A stretch of DNA of 40,438 nucleotides from an archaeon (GTDB taxonomy: Archaea; Nanobdellota; Nanobdellia; SCGC-AAA011-G17; GW2011-AR20), in contig NYZO01000058.1 of assembly GCA_002687185.1 (NCBI GenBank), forward strand, positions 1 through 40,438, written 5' to 3'. The position numbers and the translations under genes are program-made. Below are positions 17,256 to 25,481 of this stretch, piece after piece. The number at the start of each line of letters is the position of its first letter. Positions within the stretch are counted from its first letter, which is position 1. Below the pieces are notes generated by a model. That model had not been told where the DNA came from. It did no database searches and saw only the letters and a list, made by a program, of their open reading frames with translations.

Positions 17256-17917
17256 TGTTACAAGATATTATCGAAGAATTAGCAAAACCCGAATACGATA
17301 GCTTAAGTGATATAGAAGCGTTAGAAGCTATAAAAAATAGTAGTGAGTTTATTCAAGGGCCAGCTCAGGCTGGCAATGTTCTTAGTTACTTGGCGCAAAT
17401 ATCAAAGCTAATTGAAGTGAAAAGTATATCTGAGACTAACGGGCATTTATTGCAAAATGCCAGCGAAGCCATAATGATAACGCTAAACGGGCGCACTCAA
17501 TTTGATGTACATAAACCAGAAGTGCAAGCGATGCTTCAAGGATTTGTTGATGCAAGCGTCATAAGTACAAATGAGCGTGACGGTATATTGGCAATCGGTC
17601 AAACTCCCAAATTTGAAAATTGCACACTAAGACAAATCAGGCAAGCAAGGGGCAAGACAAACACGCAAACGATTGGCGGATGGAAGGCGGGCGGGGCTAT
17701 CCGTGTTAATGTCGTGGGCGAGTTATTGGAGCCAGTTAGGCCAACAGTAACAAAAACCAATGACTTGTACACAAATGAACCTGTGGGTAGAACTGTAAAT
17801 ATCAGCAGTGAGGGTAGTTATATTATTGATTTAACTGGATTAAGAACGCTTGGAAATGCGGCTGACCTAACTATAGAGCTAGGAGCGTCCAATAGTTTTA
17901 CTGTTGAGATGGTGTAA
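17255..17917 (+). CDS. Conserved phage structural-region protein
   Basis: 220-aa ORF, ATG overlaps the TAA of the previous gene. Confidence 0.55.
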   Translation: MLQDIIEELAKPEYDSLSDIEALEAIKNSSEFIQGPAQAGNVLSYLAQISKLIEVKSISETNGHLLQNASEAIMITLNGRTQFDVHKPEVQAMLQGFVDASVISTNERDGILAIGQTPKFENCTLRQIRQARGKTNTQTIGGWKAGGAIRVNVVGELLEPVRPTVTKTNDLYTNEPVGRTVNISSEGSYIIDLTGLRTLGNAADLTIELGASNSFTVEMV

Positions 17918-17920
17918 GCA

Positions 17921-19477
17921 ATGGCTTGGGCTATTGAGATACCAGAAGCTGGCTATCTATCATCAGCGGCCTGGCAAGGGCTTGACGAGTCATCTTCCGT
18001 TAGATTAAGGTTCACTTACATCATTTACGGGGTTAATGATGTAATTTTTGATTCAAATAGATTCTCACTGGGTTATGAGGTAGCATTAACAGGTGGCGAA
18101 TTTATAAAAGTGTCCGTCGGAGGAACGGCATTAACAACAACGTTTTCTGTAAATACCGCTAACCCCATTGAGATATTCATTGATTACAATAGAACTACTG
18201 GATTGTTTTCTGTTGAGATAAACGGAACAAGTTATGGTAGTGCCACAGCAGCACAAGAAACCCGATATACAAGCAGCCGTCCGACTAATTTCGGAGCTCA
18301 GTACAATGGCGGTAACGGCGCAGCGTGTCAACTAGAGTTTGCGGAGTTGTTATCATCTTCAGGGCTGCATGACAGATATTACGATCCTGATGTAAGTGAC
18401 CACAGTAACACAGGTCAACAACCAGTTTTAGAAGAAACGACAAATGGTTTCGATGCCACGGGCGTCAACATGCCGACAGATGGTTCTGCATGGATCGACC
18501 TTGGTGGTGGTGGCGTTACTGGTGACGTAACCGAGCAGCAGCAGCAATCAGATTTAATAAATGGAACAATAGCGGTAAACGGCAACGCTTCCGAGCAGCA
18601 AAATCAAAGTGATAGTGTTAACGGCAGTGTTGTAGTTGTTGGCGACGCATTAGAACAACAAACAAACACAGATAGCATCACTGGCACCGTCGTTTCACCT
18701 GGCGTCAACGGTAACTTATCAGAGCAGCAATCACAATTAGAGTTATTGAGTGGCGGCGTCGTTGTCTCTGGTGATACTACAGAAAGCCAGATTCAAATAG
18801 AAAGTATAACTGGATCGGTTTCAGTTGTTGGTGGCATCCAAAATCAACAGTCGCAAACCGACGCTATAACTGGTAGCTTATTAAACGCTGGCGATATAAC
18901 TGAAACCCAAAACCAAGCTGATAGTGTTTCGGGCTCTGTTTTAGTGTCTGGAACTGTTGCTGAGTCACAAAATCAAGCTGACAATATAACTGGTTTTGTT
19001 TTAATATCTGGTGGTGTTTCAGAGTCACAAACAAACATTGATGCTTTGGTCGGCGCAGTCGGTGACGTTACTTTTGGCAATTTAACTGAGCAGCAGTATC
19101 AAAATGATATTATAAGCGGTAGCGTCTCGGTATCAGGCTCAGCTTCAGAAAACCAAACTCAAAATGAATTAATTATCGGCGGCGTTTCTGTTTCTGGTAA
19201 CGCAAGCGAAAGCCAGCAGCAAACAGAGCAGTTGTTCGGAACTGTTTCAGGTGGCCCGATAACTGGTAACGTTGCAGAGTCGCAAATAAACACTGATTCA
19301 ATTAGTGGCTTAGTTGTTGTCTCGGGTGATATATCAAACACGCAAACAAATATTGATAAAATCAGAGAAAAAATTATTATTTACGATGGCGGCTATACTG
19401 CTAAAATAGATAATAGAGCTTACTATACTGCTAAAGTCAGTAATAAAACATACTACACAGCGAGAGTAAAAAAATGA
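17921..19477 (+). CDS. Repeat-rich virion-associated protein (lectin-like N-terminus, tandem repeat body)
   Basis: N-terminal LamG/concanavalin-like sequence, then fourteen ~20-aa repeats (GxxsESQxQxDxIxGsVxVs), then YTAKV repeats. Confidence 0.6.
   Translation: MAWAIEIPEAGYLSSAAWQGLDESSSVRLRFTYIIYGVNDVIFDSNRFSLGYEVALTGGEFIKVSVGGTALTTTFSVNTANPIEIFIDYNRTTGLFSVEINGTSYGSATAAQETRYTSSRPTNFGAQYNGGNGAACQLEFAELLSSSGLHDRYYDPDVSDHSNTGQQPVLEETTNGFDATGVNMPTDGSAWIDLGGGGVTGDVTEQQQQSDLINGTIAVNGNASEQQNQSDSVNGSVVVVGDALEQQTNTDSITGTVVSPGVNGNLSEQQSQLELLSGGVVVSGDTTESQIQIESITGSVSVVGGIQNQQSQTDAITGSLLNAGDITETQNQADSVSGSVLVSGTVAESQNQADNITGFVLISGGVSESQTNIDALVGAVGDVTFGNLTEQQYQNDIISGSVSVSGSASENQTQNELIIGGVSVSGNASESQQQTEQLFGTVSGGPITGNVAESQINTDSISGLVVVSGDISNTQTNIDKIREKIIIYDGGYTAKIDNRAYYTAKVSNKTYYTARVKK
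18521..19384 (+). repeat. Fourteen degenerate ~60-bp repeats coding ~20-aa units
   Basis: Units e.g. GDVTEQQQQSDLINGTIAVN, GNASEQQNQSDSVNGSVVVV, GDITETQNQADSVSGSVLVS, GTVAESQNQADNITGFVLIS. Confidence 0.9.
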
Positions 19478-19878
19478 GCGATCAATCAAGAACAGACGAA
19501 GACAAGAACGCAGCAGCAGACGCAAGCGCGGCTTTACTAAATAGCGGTCTTTTGCGTGTTTATGCTGGAACAATTCCCGCAGACGTAAACGCGGGATTAG
19601 GCGGTGCTACACTATTAAGTGAGCATGATTATTCAGCTACAGCATTTGCCCCAGCCGTCGCAGGCGTTGCGACATCAAATGCCATTACTGACGTTTCAGC
19701 TGTTGGCACTGGAACGGCGACATTCTATCGAGCATTTAAAACAGGTGGCACAGTAGCAACACGTCAAGGTGATGTTTCAACAACAGCTGCGGGCACTGGT
19801 GATTTGCAATTTGACAATACATCAATCACAACAGGCCAGACTGTTAATATTGGTACTCATACTATTACTGAGGTCTAA
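19474..19878 (+). CDS. Phage structural protein of unknown function
   Basis: LRVYAGTIPADVNAGLGGATLLSEHDYSATAF...TGTATFYRAFKTGGT pattern typical of phage virion genes. Confidence 0.6.
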   Translation: MSDQSRTDEDKNAAADASAALLNSGLLRVYAGTIPADVNAGLGGATLLSEHDYSATAFAPAVAGVATSNAITDVSAVGTGTATFYRAFKTGGTVATRQGDVSTTAAGTGDLQFDNTSITTGQTVNIGTHTITEV

Positions 19879-19881
19879 ATT

Positions 19882-20196
19882 ATGAGTCTCGTAGTTAACG
19901 CATCAAATGAAGTTGCATTGTACAATCTAAGAGATAATGACTATGTTATAGATAATGATGCCACCGTTACAGTTGAGTTGAGAGATTCAAGCGACAATTT
20001 AGTTGCTGGCGAGTCGTGGCCTAAAACACTTGTCTCAACTGGCTCTGGCGGCAACTACGAGGCATCATTAGATCCAGCGCTTGCAATTGTTGTCGGCGAA
20101 AGATACAAACAAACGATATTGGCTGTGAATAATTCAACATTTAAGCAGTCACCATTTGTTACATATTTAACTGCTGTTGAGTCGGCTGGATGCTAA
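19882..20196 (+). CDS. Phage structural-region protein
   Basis: 104-aa beta-rich ORF. Confidence 0.55.
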   Translation: MSLVVNASNEVALYNLRDNDYVIDNDATVTVELRDSSDNLVAGESWPKTLVSTGSGGNYEASLDPALAIVVGERYKQTILAVNNSTFKQSPFVTYLTAVESAGC

Positions 20197-20211
20197 AAAG
20201 GAGATTTTAAA

Positions 20212-20496
20212 ATGGCTGATACTTTACCAGATGTTGAACTGCCTGCTGGTGCGTGGGTGGATTTGTATGCCGCTACAGGGATAGCGGTTGGTACGCAAGT
20301 CAACATACATAACAAAGGTTCAACAAGGGTGACTATTGCAGTTAAAGCTAGTGAGCCATTGACAACTAAAGAAGGTGTTTTTCTTTCGCCTGTTGGAGTC
20401 GGATCGCCATCGATACCACTACAAAACGATAGTGGTGACTCTGGTTTATGGGCCCACAGCTTTGTTGGTGGCTCAGTCAATGTGCAGGTGGCGTAA
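20212..20496 (+). CDS. Phage structural-region protein
   Basis: 94-aa ORF, aaaaggag RBS. Confidence 0.55.
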   Translation: MADTLPDVELPAGAWVDLYAATGIAVGTQVNIHNKGSTRVTIAVKASEPLTTKEGVFLSPVGVGSPSIPLQNDSGDSGLWAHSFVGGSVNVQVA

Positions 20497-21801
20497 ATGA
20501 GTTTAAAACCATTTATTAAATCGCTGCCCAGCTCGGGCGGCACTGGCGCAGTTGATAGCGTTTTCGGTCGGACGGGTGTAGTTGTTGCCGATCCTGGCGA
20601 TTATGAACTGTATTATTTAGACAACGCAGAAAACATAATTATATATAAAACGCTCCTTGATTTTCAGCAAAATACAGTTGTGGTTGATGGTAAATATCAA
20701 CTGACTGCGGGCAAGCGTTATTTATATGGCGGCACTGGTAGCATTACGCTTGACTTGCCTATTGATCTAAATGGCTCTTTACTAGATCTAGGATCACCGT
20801 TGTTTGGTTTAGCTATTCTTTACCTCGGCACAGATCCATTATTTAACGGCGCTAGTGGATCAGTTAAAAATGGTATTGTTGCTTGCCCTAATTCCCCGTG
20901 TTTTAATATTTTAAAAACAGGCGCAGGCGGTGAATATTGCTTTGTTGATAATTTCCTACTTGCTGATGCGACAAGCTACGGCACTATTGATGTGAATGAC
21001 CTTCGCATAAATTATTGCGGCTCTATTGATATTGACAATGGATTTGATTTCAATGGCGTGGATTGGAATACGTTTGTTATACGCGAGTTTAACCTGCAAT
21101 CATCTAGCCCAGCTTTTATAGGGCTTGATTTTCGCGGTTCTTTACTTAGTGACGCGAAGATAAATCAGTGTGTTATACAAGCGCCGAGCGGTGCCACTGG
21201 TGTCATGCTAGATCCAAATAGCGCAAACACAGTAGCGAATGAGCGCTTTAATTACACTGAAGGCAAGTTTGCTGGCGGGTTAACACCAATAGCTGGCGGC
21301 GGCACTATTGACGATATAAGGAATTATTTTTTCAATAATGGCGGTTTGCGTGACTCTTACACGGCTGTTGACACTAAATTAAACACGCCAGTAGAGGTTG
21401 CTATTGCCGTGCCCGATGTGTTTGTAAAGGTGGCGGATCTATCCTGGATCGGAAAGGACGCTGCCAAACTCTCTTTTGATAGTGACGGAAACGTTAAAAA
21501 CGAAACCGAAAGCCCAATCGAGATTTTAGTTCACGGCTCTATAGTGCTTGAAAAAGTCGCGGGCGGTTCTGACCTTTTAAGGGCTATGATTTGTTACAAT
21601 GATGATCCGCTTAATACATCTTCTCAATGGACAATTAAAAGCATACAGAACTCGCAAGAGTCAAGCTTAAGTCTTCGAGGTATATTCAACCTTAATCCAC
21701 AGGATTATATCAGTATTTATGTTGCAAATGGCGATACTGGAGCAGGCAATAAAAACATCGATGTAACTGAGGCAGACGTATCTATATTTAAAGTGCTATA
21801 A
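20497..21801 (+). CDS. Fibre-like protein (possible head fibre)
   Basis: VDSVFGRTGVVVADPGDYELYYL fibre-type motif; beta-helix-like body; lies in the head region. Confidence 0.6.
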   Translation: MSLKPFIKSLPSSGGTGAVDSVFGRTGVVVADPGDYELYYLDNAENIIIYKTLLDFQQNTVVVDGKYQLTAGKRYLYGGTGSITLDLPIDLNGSLLDLGSPLFGLAILYLGTDPLFNGASGSVKNGIVACPNSPCFNILKTGAGGEYCFVDNFLLADATSYGTIDVNDLRINYCGSIDIDNGFDFNGVDWNTFVIREFNLQSSSPAFIGLDFRGSLLSDAKINQCVIQAPSGATGVMLDPNSANTVANERFNYTEGKFAGGLTPIAGGGTIDDIRNYFFNNGGLRDSYTAVDTKLNTPVEVAIAVPDVFVKVADLSWIGKDAAKLSFDSDGNVKNETESPIEILVHGSIVLEKVAGGSDLLRAMICYNDDPLNTSSQWTIKSIQNSQESSLSLRGIFNLNPQDYISIYVANGDTGAGNKNIDVTEADVSIFKVL

Positions 21802-21840
21802 AAAATCACTTATCAAGTTTTTCAACTAGCTTGATAAGTG
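21800..21840 (-). terminator. Minus-strand terminator overlapping the 3' end of a coding region
   Basis: CACTTATCAAG (21807-21817) / CTTGATAAGTG (21830-21840) followed on the minus strand by a T-run (21800-21805). Confidence 0.65.
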
Positions 21841-22249
21841 CTTTCGCTGTTTCGTCTTCTTTGGGTTTTATAACTTGATTGTATCCAACGAATGCGCCGC
21901 CTAGCACTGTTGTTAAAACAAAACCTATGAGTGTTGTTTTAATTGTTCTTGCTTCTTCACGCATTGTTATTAGAGATGCTTGATTTATTTGCAGGTCACG
22001 CACGTCTTCGGCTATCGCTTGAATATGCGCGTCTTGAGTTGTAACTCTGTCGTTTATGTTGTTTTGCTCGGCTTGATAAATGTCTATTTTGCTAACCGCT
22101 GCCGCCACGTCTTGAACGGCTTCAGTTATCTTGCTTTCAAATTCCCTTCTTTCCGCTCTATCCTCAGCTCTTTCTCTATCGTAGCGTTCAATCATCGCTT
22201 CTAATTGAGTCCGCAATATCTGCAATGATTCTTCCGAGCCTGTAGTCAT
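21806..22249 (-). CDS. Coiled-coil protein with C-terminal TM segment
   Basis: Long coiled coil then TTLIGFVLTTVLGGAFVGY; a start at 22195 (MIERYDRERAED) is better placed relative to the upstream stop. Confidence 0.6.
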   Translation of the reverse strand: MTTGSEESLQILRTQLEAMIERYDRERAEDRAERREFESKITEAVQDVAAAVSKIDIYQAEQNNINDRVTTQDAHIQAIAEDVRDLQINQASLITMREEARTIKTTLIGFVLTTVLGGAFVGYNQVIKPKEDETAKALIKLVEKLDK

Positions 22250-22340
22250 AGTCAGTGAGCCTTCGTATTATTCGTAGTAATGAGTTTACACATATTGCAA
22301 TAGCAATTATGGATAAAACTATATAAATATATAATTCCAT
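22188..22340 (-). CDS. Small TM protein
   Basis: MELYIYIVLSIIAIAICVNSLLRIIRRLTDYDYRLGRIIADIADSIRSDD*. Confidence 0.5.
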   Translation of the reverse strand: MELYIYIVLSIIAIAICVNSLLRIIRRLTDYDYRLGRIIADIADSIRSDD

Positions 22341-22385
22341 TATATGCCAGCTCCAAGATGAATAACAACTCAATAGTCGAATAAA

Positions 22386-22742
22386 TCACCCTCCATGATA
22401 TTTCAGACTCCCAGTATAAGTATAGTATCGGGTCATAAATCCCGTTAAAAAAGAATGAGATAAGAAAAGACGCTAAAAATGCCGCATCAATTATAGCTAA
22501 TACAGCAAGCAGTATAACTCGCCAGTTGTATTTAATGCCTTTATTTATATCAATAAAATAAACGCAAAAGTAAAATAGTATTATTGAGAATAAAGAACCA
22601 ATAAAATAATATTGGTTCTCGGTTAGTTTCGTTGAGCATAAGTAGAATATTGAAACTAAAACATAACTTAAGCTCAGTGATAAAAATAAGTTTATTTGGG
22701 CTTTGTTCCACCCGAACCGCGACGAGGCTTTTTTGCTGGCAT
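22386..22742 (-). pseudogene. Multi-TM membrane protein, apparently frameshifted
   Basis: MPAKKPRRGSG (ATG 22742-22740) in one frame continues as WNKAQINLFLSLSLSYVLVSIFYLCSTKLTENQYYFIGSLFSIILFYFCVYFIDINKGIKYNWRVILLAVLAIIDAAFLASFLISFFLTGFM... in another frame. Confidence 0.45.
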
Positions 22743-22755
22743 GGTGTTTTTCCTT

Positions 22756-22784
22756 TTGTTGTTTAGTGTGCTAGTATGTATACA
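22756..22784 (+). promoter_or_regulatory. Sigma70-like promoter for the connector/tail operon
   Basis: TTGTTG-N17-TATACA, 27 nt upstream of ATG 22812. Confidence 0.6.
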
Positions 22785-22811
22785 AAGTAACCTAATTTAA
22801 ACAAAAAAGCA

Positions 22812-23200
22812 ATGACGGCGATAATAACACCAGATGATATAAAAAAGATTTATCCTCAAGCTGCTGGTTTTGATGATTGCACTATACAAGAATACATTTG
22901 CATAGTTAACGAGGCCGATGCTTGCATGGCTGGATCGGGTTATAGTGAATGTGTTTGTGCGGTTATTAAGAAAACGCGGTTGCTCACATGCTTTACTCAA
23001 TTAACTTTGGTGGCATATCTTCAATGACTTCGCCCACGGGTGAGTCTATTTCATTTAAAGACATTGCTATGGGTAATGGCTTGGCTTCTACGCCATACGG
23101 CCGTCAAGTATTGAGTTTAGATAAAAGCGGTTGCGTCAGTGGTGTTATTGAAAATACAAGCGCAGAGCGTTTTGCGGTTTCTGTTGGCGGGTTCTGCTAA
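22812..23200 (+). CDS. Head-tail connector (DUF7370/gp6-like), split by an apparent -1 frameshift
   Basis: Frame A MTAIITPDDIKKIYPQAAGFDDCTIQEYICIVNEADACMAGSGYSECVCAVIK joins frame B ENAVAHMLYSINFGGISSMTSPTGESISFK...GLASTPYGRQVLSLDKSGC near 22967-22973. Confidence 0.6.
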
Positions 23201-23535
23201 TGAGTTTGGTTCGTGGTTATTTTGCAAATTTAGATAAAGCTACCATTTGGCGGGCGAGCGGGATCGACGTAAACGGTGATAGTAGTTATTCTATTATTGG
23301 CGTGGTTGATTGCACGCACACTACAAATACAGCATTGCAAACAGATTCAAAAGGCCGTGAGTTTAGACCAGCTTTTGCAATTTACACAAAGTCACCACTT
23401 GCGCAAGAGGGTGATTATATATTAATTGGCGAGTCAACAGCCGTGGAGCCACCAACAGAAGCTAGACAGGTGCGCAGAATTGCGACAGCAGCCGCTATGA
23501 TTGGTACTCCTGATTATGATATTTTTGTGAGTTAG
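23200..23535 (+). CDS. Head-tail adaptor/stopper-like protein
   Basis: 111 aa, position in connector module. Confidence 0.5.
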   Translation: MSLVRGYFANLDKATIWRASGIDVNGDSSYSIIGVVDCTHTTNTALQTDSKGREFRPAFAIYTKSPLAQEGDYILIGESTAVEPPTEARQVRRIATAAAMIGTPDYDIFVS

Positions 23536-23536
23536 C

Positions 23537-23944
23537 ATGGCTAGACGCTCAAGAATAAGAGGCTTAAACTCAGTAAGACGCGGTTTAAACCGATTCTTTA
23601 ATGATGAAGCTATGCAAAAAGCTAATCGAGCTGTGACAGAAAGCTTGATTATCGGCATGGCAAAAGCAATGACTTACACGCCGATTGATAAAGGTTTGCT
23701 GATTAACTCAAGCTTTCGTGATACCCGTCGAGAAGGGCGCAAGATAATTGGCACGGCGGGATATACTCAGGCATACGCTGCGGCTTTGCATGATAATATG
23801 AACTGGCGGCCAAAACGCCCAGGCACACCAGGTAAGCCAAGAGGCGGATATAACCCAAGCGCAACCCCGAAGTTTTTAGAGAAAGGTTTTGAAGAAACCG
23901 AGGCGCAACAAAGAGCAGCAGTAATTAGGATCATGAGAGTATGA
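23537..23944 (+). CDS. Neck/tail completion protein (HK97 gp10-like)
   Basis: TPIDKGLLINSSFRDTRREG...GTAGYTQAYAAALHDNMNWRPKRPGTPGKPRGG. Confidence 0.6.
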   Translation: MARRSRIRGLNSVRRGLNRFFNDEAMQKANRAVTESLIIGMAKAMTYTPIDKGLLINSSFRDTRREGRKIIGTAGYTQAYAAALHDNMNWRPKRPGTPGKPRGGYNPSATPKFLEKGFEETEAQQRAAVIRIMRV

Positions 23945-24315
23945 TTTTAGATGATTTAAAAGCACTCATTGACGGTAGTGGTCTTGTTACTGATTACGAT
24001 CAAGCTCACTTTTTTGATGAGTCGAAATACACTAATAAAACTATTGCATACAGTATTAATGGCGGATCTGGCTCTGACCATTTCGTCAGAAACCCGACGG
24101 TTGATTTTGTTTTTTATGGAATAGAGAGTTCAAAAGGGGCAGATAGAATTGACGTGGCTAATGCGTCTGAGTCTATATTTAACTATTTTTTGGACAATTA
24201 CAGCCAAGGTTGTATCATTGGTATTATACCTCTTGTCGAGGTCGCGGGGCCAAACTACTCTGATAGCGGACGCCCAATGTATACATTTACAATTCAATTG
24301 AAAACAGCGAGATAA
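23941..24315 (+). CDS. Tail terminator-like protein
   Basis: 124 aa, position between neck and tail tube genes; overlapping start. Confidence 0.55.
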   Translation: MILDDLKALIDGSGLVTDYDQAHFFDESKYTNKTIAYSINGGSGSDHFVRNPTVDFVFYGIESSKGADRIDVANASESIFNYFLDNYSQGCIIGIIPLVEVAGPNYSDSGRPMYTFTIQLKTAR

Positions 24316-24320
24316 AAATT

Positions 24321-24797
24321 ATGGCAGCAGAAAACGGTGCTTGGATCGGCAGAGATGCCATTATTGAGATTTATATAGACACGCCATCGGACACCGAGCC
24401 GACAACTAATTGGCTAACACTTGGCGGTACGCGGGGGCTTAGCATTTCTGGCTCTTGGGGTTCTGTTGATGTAACTAATCGCTCAAGCCTTGGGGCTTTC
24501 CGCGAGAAGATTGCAGACTACATTGAAACATCAATTAGCACTGACGGTGTTGTTTTAAAAGCTGCCGCGTCTAACATTAAAGCAGTTCGTGAGTATTTTT
24601 ACGCTCCGACAACTGGGCAGCCTTGCGCGTGGATCCGTGTTACTTTCCCTGAAGAAAGCGGCGCTACTGAGACGTTAAGCTATCCAGTACTATTAACCAC
24701 GTTTGACTATGAAGCGCCTTATGACGCTGAGGCTACATTCAGTATGGAAGCGGAAGGCATTGGTCAACCAGTGTTTACCGATATTCCAGCGCCATAA
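24321..24797 (+). CDS. Major tail tube protein
   Basis: Position; WLTLGGTRGLSISGSWGSVDVTNRSS typical tail-tube sequence. Confidence 0.65.
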   Translation: MAAENGAWIGRDAIIEIYIDTPSDTEPTTNWLTLGGTRGLSISGSWGSVDVTNRSSLGAFREKIADYIETSISTDGVVLKAAASNIKAVREYFYAPTTGQPCAWIRVTFPEESGATETLSYPVLLTTFDYEAPYDAEATFSMEAEGIGQPVFTDIPAP

Positions 24798-25481
24798 ATG
24801 CGAGTTAACACAGCTATTGGCGAAGTTGGTTTAACGATAAACGGGCGTGATTATCTTTTGCGCCCGTCATTCGTTGCTATGTCTCAAATAGGCGAAGGTG
24901 ATAGTCTTGTTTCTATAGCGAACTGGGCTAACCAAGCTAAGTTAAGACTTCAGTTTGAGCCGCATTTAGTTAGCGTTTTAGATATATCAACGGCGCTTTT
25001 GATTATTCAAAGTTGCTGTGATGATGAGATAGTTGGTTTAGGTCACATTGTTGGATCTGAATGGACTGGAAAGCTTGTATTTAACGAGCAAGAAGTTTGC
25101 TGGCAAGACTTAATTGTTATTGCTGAACATCTTATCAGATACGGCATAAACGGCATTGAGACTGAAAGAAGTAAAAACGCTGCTCGATTTTCAGATAAGC
25201 GTGATAATTTTGTCTTTAAAGTAAGTGAATTTGTTGCTTCGGCAATAGCGCATTTAAAGCTAAGTGCAAAAGATGCGTGGCAATTGACAATGCCAGAATT
25301 TCAAATGGCAATTGATGCTTTATTTCCAGAAGACAGCAAAAAGTCAAACATGCCAACTCAAGAAGACATGCAAAAAAATCTAGCAATAATTAAAGCAGCT
25401 AGAGAGCGTCATGCAAAAACTCAAAAAGATAAACCAAAAGCAAAAGAAGATAGTAAAAATTTCGTAAGGCGTAGATTATGA
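24798..25481 (+). CDS. Tail assembly protein (chaperone position)
   Basis: 227 aa immediately before the tape measure gene with ATGA overlap; DUF6246-like. Confidence 0.5.
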   Translation: MRVNTAIGEVGLTINGRDYLLRPSFVAMSQIGEGDSLVSIANWANQAKLRLQFEPHLVSVLDISTALLIIQSCCDDEIVGLGHIVGSEWTGKLVFNEQEVCWQDLIVIAEHLIRYGINGIETERSKNAARFSDKRDNFVFKVSEFVASAIAHLKLSAKDAWQLTMPEFQMAIDALFPEDSKKSNMPTQEDMQKNLAIIKAARERHAKTQKDKPKAKEDSKNFVRRRL

